In this document: piece after piece, positions 26,701 through 36,500 of the stretch | Position numbering within the stretch: position 1 is the first letter of the stretch | Layout of the letters: each line of letters begins with the position of its first letter | Assembly (NCBI GenBank): GCA_946480085.1 | Contig: CAMLHZ010000006.1 | Span: 124,001-188,000, forward strand | Source: an uncultured Flavobacteriales bacterium | GTDB taxonomy: Bacteria; Bacteroidota; Bacteroidia; Flavobacteriales; Crocinitomicaceae | Length of the DNA: 64,000 nt | Reading direction: 5' to 3' | Notes under the pieces: model-generated | Seen by the model: only the letters and a program-made list of their open reading frames with translations | Told to the model about the DNA's origin: nothing | Databases searched by the model: none | Position numbers and translations under genes: made by a program

Positions 26701-27009
26701 TTATTTGTTCAAACTGCTCACATAGTCAAGTGCTTCCTGAGCGAATTTTGGCCAATGTTCGTTGTATTGATATGGAACCTGAATCCACTCTTTCATTGGT
26801 CTTCCTTTTCCGGAGGGATCAAACAAAATACTTCCGTCAAAGCTCATCGCTTCATCTCTGAATTCACCTTGAAGTTTAAAAACCATGCACTCTTGAAAGA
26901 AACAAACAAAAGGTTTTCCGCTAATCTTGAAACATTCTTTTCCAAATAGATTCCCCTTCACTGCTCCATTGATGTTCGAGCCAATTTCGTTAAAAAGTTC
27001 TTGTTCCAT
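26701..27009 (-). CDS. TfoX/YjbR-like small protein
   Basis: 102 residues, soluble. The layout K-G-N-L-F-G-K-E-C-F-K-I-S-G-K-P-F, then M-V-F-K-L, then F-D-P-S-G-K-G-R-P-M-K-E-W-I-Q-V-P resembles TfoX N-terminal/YjbR-fold proteins, which have a G-x-x-x-Y-P or G+P-M pattern before a conserved Trp. The match is by pattern only. In this phylum such genes are common singletons of unknown role. Confidence 0.6.
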   Translation of the reverse strand: MEQELFNEIGSNINGAVKGNLFGKECFKISGKPFVCFFQECMVFKLQGEFRDEAMSFDGSILFDPSGKGRPMKEWIQVPYQYNEHWPKFAQEALDYVSSLNK

Positions 27010-27126
27010 GTTCCTAAAATCCGCATTTTTTTTCAGTTCATACCTACTTTGCGGTATTGTTTAGATTGATTCTTAATAATAGTTTTGCGTCCGCATTCCA
27101 TTAAAGGCATGACGAAATTTTGAACA

Positions 27127-27423
27127 ATGTACATTCTGGGATTTTTACTGATGACTGTTGCGACTTATGCACTTTATCTGCGTTCAGAAAAAACAACGCA
27201 TGAACATTTTTCCTGGGAGAAGAAAGGGAAATTGGGTAGAAAAAAACTTTCTATGATTTCGATTGTTTTTTTTGCCTCTTCAGTAGTTGTTTTCTATGTA
27301 AAAGCTGGATTACTTGGTGGTTTCTGTTACGGAATGATTGTTTTTTTCGCTATTGCTTCTATGTTGGTATTAATTCGTCCGTTAATGACAGCGGAAAAAT
27401 CGAAAGTTCATGCCCGCAAATAA
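27127..27423 (+). CDS. DUF3325-like small membrane protein
   Basis: 98 residues with three membrane segments (about 1-18, 41-60, 64-86) and a basic loop between the first two, like DUF3325 proteins of siderophore-uptake operons. Its end overlaps the next gene by 14 bp. With 27410-27715 (DUF3649-like) and a PepSY protein it forms the three-gene set known next to TonB-dependent siderophore receptors in other phyla. A role in reducing or releasing ferric siderophore at the inner membrane is inferred. Confidence 0.6.
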   Translation: MYILGFLLMTVATYALYLRSEKTTHEHFSWEKKGKLGRKKLSMISIVFFASSVVVFYVKAGLLGGFCYGMIVFFAIASMLVLIRPLMTAEKSKVHARK

Positions 27424-27715
27424 AAAGTACCTTTCTTCTGGTTGGCAGCAGGCTGTAAAATTTCTAACATCTTTCATCGGTGGATTATTGATCACTTCGG
27501 TCTTTTTTGCCTGCTTGAGCTATTGGATTCCGAATCATAGAACAGCCGTAGTAACTTCTGTTTTTGGCTTTTTTCCCGTTTGGCTGGTTTTGATGTTGAT
27601 TCCTTATTTGTTTCAAAAGGCCTGGAAAGCATTACTACTTTACGGAGTGCTCTTTTTTCTGTTGTTAGAATTGACCTTGATTGGTAAATCCCTTTATCCT
27701 ATTGTTCTGAAGTAA
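27410..27715 (+). CDS. DUF3649-like small membrane protein
   Basis: 101 residues with about three membrane segments (F-I-G-G-L-L-I-T-S-V-F-F-A, V-T-S-V-F-G-F-F-P-V-W-L, L-L-L-Y-G-V-L-F-F-L-L-L). The pattern G-G-x7-F-x7-P-x-H-R-T-A-V-V-T fits DUF3649. It overlaps the upstream gene by 14 bp and the PepSY gene by 1 bp (TAATG), so the three are translationally coupled. Confidence 0.6.
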   Translation: MPANKKYLSSGWQQAVKFLTSFIGGLLITSVFFACLSYWIPNHRTAVVTSVFGFFPVWLVLMLIPYLFQKAWKALLLYGVLFFLLLELTLIGKSLYPIVLK

Positions 27716-29304
27716 TGAGCGACAAAAGAAACTATAATATATTTTTTCATCTTCACACGGTTAGCGGAATTACCATCACCGTTGGATTATTCGTTATTTT
27801 CTTTGCCGGAGCATTTACCTTGTTTAGAGAAGAAATTGGACAATGGGAAAGCAGTGGAAAGAAAACGGAAGTTGTAGAAAAAAAGGCTGAATTAAAAACC
27901 GATTACAACAAGATGATTTCGGCCTTGGAAAATGAGGTTCCAAATGTTTATGGTCGTGAAGTTTATGGTAATCTAGACTTGAATTCTGGAAAGTACTCCT
28001 TTTACGTTTCGGAAACTGCTGATACTACTTTGGCTACGAATAAAAACATCGATTATCAATTTGAATTGAACCACAGAACAGGTAAGTTGGATTCTAAGAC
28101 TGAGAATTACAGCTTTGGTGAATTGTTATATTGGCTTCATTTTTACTATCAACTTGATCGAATTGGATATTACATTTCAGGTTTTGTAGCCTTCTTTTTC
28201 TTCTTCGCCATTATTACTGGTGTTATTGTGCATTGGAGGAAGATGTTCAGTAGTTTCTTTGTTTTCCGACCAAAGCAGAAAATGAAAACCATCTGGACGG
28301 ATGCGCACACTGCACTTGGATTCATTGGTTTGCCGTTTCAATTTATTTATGCGCTTACTGGTGCAATGTTCGGTTTAGGAATTTTGGTTGCCATTTCAAG
28401 TGGTTACTGGGTTTACAATGGAGATAGTGAAAAAATGTATTCCGATGTAATGGAGAGAGGTACCGCTTCGGTTTTGGAAAAGAAAGTAAGGGCGACAATC
28501 GATTACAACCATTTGGCTAAGAAAACGGAGCAAAAATGGAAGAATTTTGAGGTTCACGGTTTTCACATAACCAACTACGGAAGTTCTTCTATGCAAATCG
28601 AATTTTCAGGTGAAGAGCACATCAGTTCCCGTTTTCTTGGTGCAGGAAAGGTGCTTTATGACATTAATGGAAAAGAAATTTCTGCTCAAAAGCCTGGAGA
28701 ATTGAGTTATTACGATGGTGTTTGGAGTTCTGTTCGACGTTTGCACTATGCTCAATTCGGGAAAATTGGTTCAATTGGAGCGTATTTACTGAAGATTGTT
28801 TACTTCATAATGGCATTAATCACATGTTTCGTCATTATTACAGGTGTTTTGATTTGGCTAGAAGCAAGAAATAAGAAAAACATTTCCGAGAAAAGAAGAA
28901 AATACAATAACGGAGTAGGGTTGGTTTACCTTTCTATTTGTCTTTCAATGCTTCCAGTTACGGCTGCCACATTTATTCTTTCAAAATTGCTTCCGGAAAC
29001 AGCAAATAGAGAATCGGTATTGAATTATTCGTTTTTCTTCGGCTGGTTGGGCGTTTCCATATTGCTGTATTTCCTGAAAAACAATTACCTAATTAATAAA
29101 TACACGCTTTTGATCGGTGGAATTTTAGGATTGTCTATTCCAATTCTCAACGGAATTGTTTCTAAAACCTGGTTTTGGTCGAACTACGCAAACGGTGAAT
29201 ACGGCGTGTTTTCTGTAGATGTAATTTGGTTGTTGATTGGATTGGTGAGTGTTTGGGTGTTTACCAAATTGAAACCGAGAAATTCAGTGACTGTTTCTAC
29301 TTGA
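27715..29304 (+). CDS. PepSY-associated transmembrane protein
   Basis: 529 residues. The start (F-F-H-L-H-T-V-S-G) and a membrane helix at about 16-35 are the standard PepSY_TM opening. Further helices lie at about 155-172, 205-230, 355-380, 400-425 and in the C-terminal 100 residues. Conserved His (H-L-H; W-L-H-F-Y; D-A-H-T-A-L-G; R-L-H-Y) could bind haem, as proposed for this family of inner-membrane ferric-siderophore reductases. It is last in the operon. No TonB receptor is in the window, so the iron link rests on synteny known elsewhere. Confidence 0.85.
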   Translation: MSDKRNYNIFFHLHTVSGITITVGLFVIFFAGAFTLFREEIGQWESSGKKTEVVEKKAELKTDYNKMISALENEVPNVYGREVYGNLDLNSGKYSFYVSETADTTLATNKNIDYQFELNHRTGKLDSKTENYSFGELLYWLHFYYQLDRIGYYISGFVAFFFFFAIITGVIVHWRKMFSSFFVFRPKQKMKTIWTDAHTALGFIGLPFQFIYALTGAMFGLGILVAISSGYWVYNGDSEKMYSDVMERGTASVLEKKVRATIDYNHLAKKTEQKWKNFEVHGFHITNYGSSSMQIEFSGEEHISSRFLGAGKVLYDINGKEISAQKPGELSYYDGVWSSVRRLHYAQFGKIGSIGAYLLKIVYFIMALITCFVIITGVLIWLEARNKKNISEKRRKYNNGVGLVYLSICLSMLPVTAATFILSKLLPETANRESVLNYSFFFGWLGVSILLYFLKNNYLINKYTLLIGGILGLSIPILNGIVSKTWFWSNYANGEYGVFSVDVIWLLIGLVSVWVFTKLKPRNSVTVST

Positions 29305-29625
29305 TTTAAAACACATAGGAACATAGAACACATAGTTTATAACGGTGTTATTACTTTGTGTACGTCGTGCCCTCGTGGTCGAATTGAAAGAACTACAGTA
29401 ATGGTATAATGAGGATAAAGGATTGCAGATTCAGCGAGAGATTGTTGAGAGATTGAAACCGGTGTTGGAGTTTGAGACACGAGATTTAACCACATAGATA
29501 CCTATCCGAAACATAGTGACAAACAACCCTATTGAAAATAAAAAGGTGAGCATTGAATTTAATTTCAATCAATGAGTAACTATGCTCTCTATGAGCAATT
29601 AACTACGTTCCTATGTGTTTAATAA
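29305..29625. repeat. Inverted CACATAG-type repeat arms around a ~250-bp spacer
   Basis: The left arm after the PepSY stop reads AACACATAGGAACATAGAAC then ACATAG (about 29309-29336). The right arm has CTATGCTCTCTATG and ACGTTCCTATGTGTTTAA (about 29580-29621). A middle copy CACATAG...AACATAG is at about 29491-29516. TTAAAACACATAGGAACATA pairs with the right arm almost fully. The 342-bp gap holds no gene and separates convergent genes. Confidence 0.65.
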
Positions 29626-29646
29626 ACCAATTCTGAGGACCGAAGA

Positions 29647-30012
29647 CTATGTGTTTTTATCATCAATCAACGCAATCCTGAACTTCACGATATCCTCAAT
29701 CAACTTCAACGGCATTGTTTCTGTCAACGGAAATTGAACTGACCCTTTTCCTTGTTTGTATTTCGAAAGTTCTTTTGCGAAAGCTTCGTGTCCGCTTGGA
29801 GTTGCATAAAAACCAATATGACCTTTATAACCGGCAAAGTAAACGGCTGGTTTTCCTTTGTATTTGTAAGCTGGCATTCCATAACTGATGCTTTCAACCA
29901 ATTCCGGACCGGTTTTCTTCACACAGTCACGAACTGTTTTTAAGTGGTTTTGAATTTCTTCAGGAAATGAATTAATGTATTCTTCTATGGTGTTTACTAA
30001 TGGTGCTTTCAT
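29647..30012 (-). CDS. DUF1801 / YdhG-family protein
   Basis: 121 residues with the DUF1801 marks: I-E-E-Y-I-N-S-F-P near the start, I-S-Y-G-M-P-A-Y-K-Y-K-G-K-P in the middle, H-I-G-F-Y-A-T-P-S-G and K-G-S-V-Q-F-P-L toward the end. Members are small cytosolic proteins; one was proposed as an iron chaperone (frataxin-like fold), but general function is unclear. 4 bp downstream of the SdiA-regulated-family gene, probably one operon. Confidence 0.88.
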   Translation of the reverse strand: MKAPLVNTIEEYINSFPEEIQNHLKTVRDCVKKTGPELVESISYGMPAYKYKGKPAVYFAGYKGHIGFYATPSGHEAFAKELSKYKQGKGSVQFPLTETMPLKLIEDIVKFRIALIDDKNT

Positions 30013-30016
30013 CGTT

Positions 30017-30907
30017 TTATTTTGAGTAGTTGAATTCTAAAAGTGTAGGATGTTTGTCTTGACCTTCATTTGAAATATAGAGCGAGCCATCAGGTGTGAA
30101 CGCCAAACCTTCGGCTTTATTGAATAAATGTTTTTTCAGCACTTCCATATGCTTTAGTTGACCTTTCATGTCATAAACAAACAACAAATGATCTGCGGCT
30201 GATAAGATGTATAATTCTTTGGTGATAGGATGAATGCATAATCCTGAAATCATGAATTTAATGTCGGGTTCTTTCGAATTTTTCTTCTCTTTGTAAGAAA
30301 TGTCAAGGTTGTGCTTTTCAGCATACTCCTTTAAATCCTTGACATTGAATTCGAAAACTGGTTTTTCACTAATTATCTTTTCATTCAGATCAAACCCGTA
30401 GATCGCACGTAAATCCTTGAATTCTTTTCCTTTCCCTAATTTTCCCTTACAGCCAATTAACAAGCGGTTATTCGCTTTGTCGTAACAAAATCCTTCATTG
30501 TTTGGTGCCGGAATTTGAGTTTGGTGAGTTGTAGTTGAGTAATTAGGCGATTGAAAGTTGTTGATCTCAAAAACGGCCCCGTCACTGCGAAGAACATACA
30601 TGTCGTTATTTACTCTAGCCAAACCTTCGTAATCGCCATCCATTTCAAAGGTAAACTGATTCTTTATCTCTCGATTCACCAAATCATAAATGAAGAGAAT
30701 TCCGTTTTCATCCTGAATACATCCAAGCGTAAGTGAGTCAATGCATGTAACTCCCGAAATTTCACGCAAGGTATCAGGCAAAATAATGGTTGATTTCGGA
30801 GAGTGGAAATCGTATGCGTAGCTTTTGGGCTTTTCAGAAAAATAACAGCTTACGGCGAATGTTCCACATGCCAATATTGCCACTAAATTCCATATTTTGC
30901 TCTTCAT
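30017..30907 (-). CDS. SdiA-regulated-domain lipoprotein (beta-propeller)
   Basis: 296 residues with lipobox A-V-S-C (Cys about 21). The domain begins L-P-D-T-L-R-E-I-S-G-V-T and has D-G-D-Y-E-G-L-A and K-A-E-G-L-A-F-T-P-D-G-S-L-Y-I-S-N-E, marks of the SdiA-regulated family, a phytase-like beta-propeller. A periplasmic binding or phosphoesterase role has been suggested for relatives, but activity here is unknown. The N-terminal Met (30907) gives a normal lipoprotein signal. Confidence 0.85.
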   Translation of the reverse strand: MKSKIWNLVAILACGTFAVSCYFSEKPKSYAYDFHSPKSTIILPDTLREISGVTCIDSLTLGCIQDENGILFIYDLVNREIKNQFTFEMDGDYEGLARVNNDMYVLRSDGAVFEINNFQSPNYSTTTHQTQIPAPNNEGFCYDKANNRLLIGCKGKLGKGKEFKDLRAIYGFDLNEKIISEKPVFEFNVKDLKEYAEKHNLDISYKEKKNSKEPDIKFMISGLCIHPITKELYILSAADHLLFVYDMKGQLKHMEVLKKHLFNKAEGLAFTPDGSLYISNEGQDKHPTLLEFNYSK

Positions 30908-30937
30908 ATGTTTAAAGTTATGAAAACATGGATAAAA

Positions 30938-30990
30938 GAGTTCAAAAAGAGTTCAAAATATCTCGACTTTGCTCGATAAACTTTTGAACC
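30938..30990 (-). repeat. GTTCAAAA direct/inverted repeat, likely terminator of the phosphatase gene
   Basis: GTTCAAAA occurs twice (30940-30947, 30951-30958) and its complement TTTTGAAC once (30982-30989), enclosing CTCGACTTTGCTCG (30962-30975), a word seen in the other REP-like pieces. On the minus strand this makes a hairpin just past the stop at 30995. Confidence 0.55.
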
Positions 30991-30994
30991 TTTC

Positions 30995-33253
30995 TTAGAC
31001 GCGAATTCCGATTACCAAAACGTCATCGATCTGTTCAATCGGTCCACGCCATGATTCAAATGCAGTTGAAAGTAATTCACGTTGCTTAACCATTGGTTCA
31101 TTCGAAATCTCAACCAATAATTCCTTGAAACGTTTGTAGAGGTATTTTTTTCCGCCTGGTTTTCCGCCTTCCAAATGTTCACCACCAAACTGATCTGCAA
31201 AACCATCTGTGAACAAATACAAACAATCACCCTTTTTCAGATCAATTGGAGTATTGCTAAACGGCTGGGATTGAATTTCAATAGATGCAGAAATTGCTTG
31301 TTTGTCGGCGTTAAATTGAATCAATTCCTTATCACGAACAATGTAAAGCGGATTGTTTGCTCCGGCATATTCTGCGTATAAATTTTCGAAATCAATAGTA
31401 CAGAGCGCCATATCCATTCCATCTTTCAAAGGTGTTTCCAGCGAATTGTTGTTCAAGCTCTTTTTTAGCTCATCGTTCACAAAATCCAATGCTTTAGCTG
31501 CGGATGTAATACTTAAATTGTTCAGCGATTGATTCAACAATGAGTTTCCAATAATCGACATGAAGGCTCCTGGAACACCATGTCCGGTGCAGTCAACGGC
31601 AGCAACAACAAGTATATCTGAACCCGGTTTGTGTTTTCCATCAGAATTTTCACTGGGATTTCCCAATGCTTTTACCTGCGAGAACCAATAGAAATCGCCA
31701 CTCACCACATCTTTCGGACTAAAGAAAATAAAAGAATCAGATGCATATTCTTTCAATGATTCCTGCTCCATCAAAATGGAACGCTGGATGCGCTTTGAAT
31801 ATTCAATACTATCCTGAATGTCTTTACTTTTTTCATCAATGATCTTTCGCTGAACGTTGATTTCGCTTTCCATTCGAAGACGTTCTGAGATATCACGTGC
31901 ATAGATCACAATTGCCGGTCTTCCATCGAAAGGGGCAACCTTTGCAGAGCATTCCACCGGAATTAACCGACCCGATTTGGTTTGAAACGGAATATCAGAA
32001 TAGATCATTCCGCCTTTTTCCCATACATCTGCTACAATGCGGGAACTTTTGTCAAGAAATTCTTCAGGGTGTAAATCAAATAAACTCAGTTTCTTCAAGT
32101 CCTCAATATTATACTCCAGCATCTTTGCAGCACTTGGATTACATTGGTGAATGACTCCGTCAACAATATCAATTACAAGAATAGCGTCGTTTGCCTGGTT
32201 AATGATGTGCTCGTAACCACTCAATTGATGATCATATTCTTCAGTTGGTTTGATCTTCTGGTATTTCAAATTACTGTCAATTGACTCTACAATTGGGAAT
32301 ATCAATGAAGGATTCAGGAATTCACCAACCTTATCAGGGCGTGAAACATAACGCACAATTCCGTTGATATCGATCAGGAACGAAGCCGGAAGCGGAATTC
32401 CTTCTTCATAAGTCTCTTCAATGATATGATCATATTCTTTTAACTGAACTCCATATTCCATTGCAATACGCTGACCTTCATCGGCCAATACTTTGAAGTC
32501 CAATCCAAGCTTCGACATCATTTCCTTATTCACGTCCATTGGATCCGGTCCAATAGCTAATAGCATGATGTTTTTACTTTGAAATTTCTCACGGTTCTTT
32601 TCGTAAGTACGGAGCATCATATGGCATCCGGGACACCAATCCCCACGTACGAAAATCAACAATAAATGACGTTTATTTCTGTAATCAGAAAGCGACACCA
32701 TGTTTCCGTTTTGATCGGGAAGACTGAATTCACTGGCTTCATTACCAATTTGTACCTTATAACCACCTTTTGTATGCGAAAGCAATTGTTTTCTATCGCG
32801 ATAGATTCCAATAGCAAGAAGTGTGGAGAATACAAAAAGCGGAACAGGATAAACATAAGCCATCCAGGAATAATGAAGTGCGATAGCCAATGAATAAGTT
32901 GCAACAATCGAAATGATCAGTAAGGTAGGTTCAAACCAGGGTTGTCCGGTATAACCAAAAACCCTGAAGTTCACAATTCTGAAAATAGCTCCGAAAGCAC
33001 CTATAAAAAGAGCAAATGCGAAGATAGGTAAGTGATTTACACTGGCATCTATTGAAAGTCCAACCAAAATGGCAGCCAGCCAAACATTGCTGAATTGAAA
33101 CCAGCTGGTGTATTTTGAAACTTCTTTCATGGCGCAGAAGTAGGCAGCAATGGCCAATGCTCCTGCAACCAAATGCAAGTCAATGAATAAAATAATAACT
33201 GCAGCAATGTTAAGAATTGATCCTATGATTGTGCTGAAATGGATGTTTTTCAT
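30995..33253 (-). CDS. Membrane-redoxin-PAS-SpoIIE (PP2C) phosphatase fusion
   Basis: 752 residues. The N-terminal part (about 1-150) has four to five membrane segments. Residues about 168-325 are a thioredoxin-fold AhpC/TSA domain with G-D-W-C-P-G-C (Cys207 and Cys210), A-I-G-P-D and P-A-S-F-L-I-D. A PAS domain follows (about 343-455: A-N-D-A-I-L-V-I-D, ending Y-A-R-D-I-S-E-R), then a coiled helix (455-490) and a SpoIIE-type PP2C phosphatase. The latter has V-V-S-G-D-F-Y-W at 517-523, D-C-T-G-H-G-V-P-G-A-F at 554-564, and a late T-D-G-F-A-D-Q metal site. It probably reads redox state or a small ligand at the membrane and dephosphorylates a partner such as an anti-sigma antagonist. No partner is nearby. 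The order and combination are unusual. Confidence 0.9.
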   Translation of the reverse strand: MKNIHFSTIIGSILNIAAVIILFIDLHLVAGALAIAAYFCAMKEVSKYTSWFQFSNVWLAAILVGLSIDASVNHLPIFAFALFIGAFGAIFRIVNFRVFGYTGQPWFEPTLLIISIVATYSLAIALHYSWMAYVYPVPLFVFSTLLAIGIYRDRKQLLSHTKGGYKVQIGNEASEFSLPDQNGNMVSLSDYRNKRHLLLIFVRGDWCPGCHMMLRTYEKNREKFQSKNIMLLAIGPDPMDVNKEMMSKLGLDFKVLADEGQRIAMEYGVQLKEYDHIIEETYEEGIPLPASFLIDINGIVRYVSRPDKVGEFLNPSLIFPIVESIDSNLKYQKIKPTEEYDHQLSGYEHIINQANDAILVIDIVDGVIHQCNPSAAKMLEYNIEDLKKLSLFDLHPEEFLDKSSRIVADVWEKGGMIYSDIPFQTKSGRLIPVECSAKVAPFDGRPAIVIYARDISERLRMESEINVQRKIIDEKSKDIQDSIEYSKRIQRSILMEQESLKEYASDSFIFFSPKDVVSGDFYWFSQVKALGNPSENSDGKHKPGSDILVVAAVDCTGHGVPGAFMSIIGNSLLNQSLNNLSITSAAKALDFVNDELKKSLNNNSLETPLKDGMDMALCTIDFENLYAEYAGANNPLYIVRDKELIQFNADKQAISASIEIQSQPFSNTPIDLKKGDCLYLFTDGFADQFGGEHLEGGKPGGKKYLYKRFKELLVEISNEPMVKQRELLSTAFESWRGPIEQIDDVLVIGIRV

Positions 33254-33260
33254 GTGTAAC

Positions 33261-33268
33261 CAAATGTA
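33261..33268 (-). promoter_or_regulatory. -7-like box directly before the phosphatase ATG
   Basis: TACATTTG on the minus strand is 7 bp upstream of the ATG, with TTG (33288-33286) at 17 bp, slightly short of 19. A start site here would give a leaderless or nearly leaderless mRNA. Confidence 0.45.
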
Positions 33269-33490
33269 GAAAAATATTTAGTTCTCAAAGCAGTGTATCC
33301 ATTTCTTACGTGTACAAATTACATTTGGATTTTGAGACCGTTATATGTTGAGTCATTTTCAACTATTAACACTCATGCATTGCTCGCTCTCCGGCATTTA
33401 ATCAAAACAAGATATGTTTGTTATATCACATCAGGGAATTCTTTTTGTTTGATTATCGTTTGATTAAGAGATTATTAATTGACTTGTCCC

Positions 33491-33542
33491 GTTTTTGTCC
33501 TTTTTAATAAGACAACCTTCGAGCTGCTCTCGCGTATTTTTG
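33491..33542 (+). promoter_or_regulatory. Promoter region of the first T9SS cargo gene, with GTTTTTGTCC element
   Basis: TATTTTTG at 33535-33542 fits the -7 consensus, 25 bp before ATG 33560. A T-tract element GTTTTTGTCC ends 37 bp upstream of it. A similar element lies 38 bp upstream of the -7 box of both downstream cargo genes. The rest of the 306-bp gap from 33254 holds nothing else clear. Confidence 0.45.
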
Positions 33543-33559
33543 TCACAACTAAGTTGATT

Positions 33560-36500
33560 ATGAAACAAATGTGTTCAAAATTAAATACGATTATCCTGAG
33601 TTTTTTCATTCTTTTCATCGGATGGAATGCAAAAGCGCAGTGTACATGGACAAGCTATTTTTACGATAACTTTGAATATACCACAGTAATTCCATACATC
33701 GTTCCAGGGACAACATACCAAAATTCACCTCAAACTTTTGCTGGTTGTGTTCATGCCGGAACAAGAGGTTTGTATTTAAATTTTGCTGATGGTATTTCAG
33801 GAATGGTTTACGACCAACCGTTTACGAATGTTTGTGTTGGAGCAAATTACCGTTTTTCATTTTGGACAAGAGATGCGTTTTCGAGTTCGAATAACATGAC
33901 GTTTAGAGTAGTAGACGCTTCAAACAATATTATTGCTACTCAAACAGTAATTACAAATTCGACCTGGCAAAATGTGGTAATGCCTTCATTTATAGCACCA
34001 ACTTCTACCATTCGTTTTCAAATCTTCACGAATATACCTGGTGGACCTGGGAATGATGCCGGATTAGATGAATTGACGTTGAGCGTTTGTTCTCCGCCAG
34101 TTGCGAATTATACTTTCTCACAATGTTCATCTGCGGGAAACACAAATCTTTACAGTCAAATCACAAACGGATCATCTTCGAATGGAACCTGGACGGGACC
34201 ATCGGCGCTTACCAATGGTTATCAGGGAACATTTACTCCCGGAACCAATACAAATGGGACTTATACGTATACGATTGATGCTGGTGGAACTTGTCCTGAC
34301 TCGGTTGCGAACGTTCAAGTGACTTCAGTTGCTACGCCAAATATTAATCCACTTGGGCCAATTAACAGTTGTGGACCATATACGTTACCTGCGATTACAG
34401 GTACAAACTTATCTGGAAATCAAAGATATTACACGGGAATTAATGGGACCGGAACCATGTATAACACGGGAGCTGTTATTTCAACTTCCCAAACACTCTA
34501 CATGTATGGTGGTGCTTCCGGATGCAGCGATCAGGAAACTGTTGTAATCAACATTTCTGCACCTGTAAACGCTGGAAATGACAATGCTTCAAGTATTTGC
34601 GGCGAAGGTCCCACACTTTTATTGAATACATACTTAAGTACCGGAGCCACAACTGGTGGAACCTGGGCAGAAACTACTGCAGTCCCTTCAGGAACATTCA
34701 ACAACACAACTACAAGTTGGAACACCAATGGATTGAATCAGGGAACATACACGTTTACCTATACAGTTCCTGCAAATGGTGCTTGTCCTGCTGATGTGGC
34801 AAATATCAGTGTTTTGATCGGAAATGTACCAGCTGTTAATCTAGGAAACGACACAACGCTTTGTATCGGACAAAATATTACGCTTAATGCGGGGACGTAT
34901 GATACTTATCAATGGAACAATGGATCAACCAATGCCACAAAATATGTTACCAATCCTGGTGGAACTTATTGGGTGAAAGTAGGAACATTGGGTGCAAATC
35001 AAATTGTTAACGGTGGTTTTGAAAGTGGAAATACCGGATTTACCACTCAGTATACATTAGGGACAGGCGGAACATGGGGCTTGTTATCAAATCCGGGGAC
35101 ATATGCCATTACAACTTCACCGAATTTAGTTCATAGTAACTTTAGTTCTTGTCAGGATCATACAGCTGCTCCAGGTGTAAATCAATTGGTTGTTAATGGT
35201 GCTTCAACACCGAATACACAAGTTTGGTGTCAAACAGTTCCGGTTCAACAAAACACTTCTTATCAATTTGGTACATGGGTTTCTTCTGTTGTTGCTGACC
35301 CGAACGTTGCTCAACTTCAATTCACCATTAACGGTGTTTCACTTGGTGCAAATTTTTCGCCTTCGACAACACCTTGTACCTGGTCGCAATACACGCAAAC
35401 ATGGCAATCTATGACTACATCGAATGCGCAAATTTGTATTGTGAACCAAAACATTACGGGTGGAGGAAACGATTTCGCGATTGATGATATTACTTTCAGA
35501 CCAGTGTGCTATTCAACGGATACAATTGTGGTTAATTTTAGTCCTAATCCAGTTGTGAATCTGGGGCCTGATAAAGCGGTTTGTGAAGGAACAACTGTAA
35601 CGTTTGATGCAGGAAATGCAGGAATGAATTATGCGTGGAACAGCACAGAAACCACACAAACGATTTCTCCAACTACAACGGGGAACTATTCGGTAGTTGT
35701 GACAAATCAATACGGTTGTCATGGGACGGATAACGCAAACGTTAGTTTTGAAGTTCAGAAAATCGCCGGAAATGATAGTTTGGATTTTACATGTTCTACA
35801 AACAACGCATTTGAACTCTCAGATCTTTTATCGGCAAATACAACTGCTGGAGGAACATGGTCTGGACTAACAGCTGCGTTCGCGGGCACACTTGATGTTA
35901 CAGACGGAAGCTTAGGATTAACAGGACAGGCCGGAACGTTTGATTTCAATTATGTTGTTTTTGGAACCAATTGTCCGAACGATACATCTTTCATTCAGCT
36001 CACAGTTCATCAACAGCCCGTTGCGGCACCGGATCAGAATTTACATTTCTGCAATACTGTTGGAGACGTTCATGATTTCAGTGGATATTTGAACCATCCG
36101 TTTGAACCGATTACAGGTTCTTGGGAAACATCAGCGAACGTTCCTGCGGGAAGTTTCAATACTGCAACTTCAGTATTTGATGTTGGAAACATCGCTCACG
36201 ATAATTACCAATTCAACTATATTCTGCCTTCAGATCCGGGATGTGTAAACGATACAACAACAATTGATGTAAAGATTACGGCGGTACCGCAGATTCATTT
36301 CATTTCTGATGTTACAGAAGGTTGTCAGCCGCTTGCAGTGAACTTTACCAATACAAGTATTACTCAAGGGAATACAACATTTAGCTGGAATTTAGGTGAT
36401 GGAACAAATTCAAGCAGTTCGGCAGATGTACCCAATGTGTATGAAGCAGCTGCTTGTTATGATATCACATTAACTGCAACTTCTGATGGACTTTGCTCGG

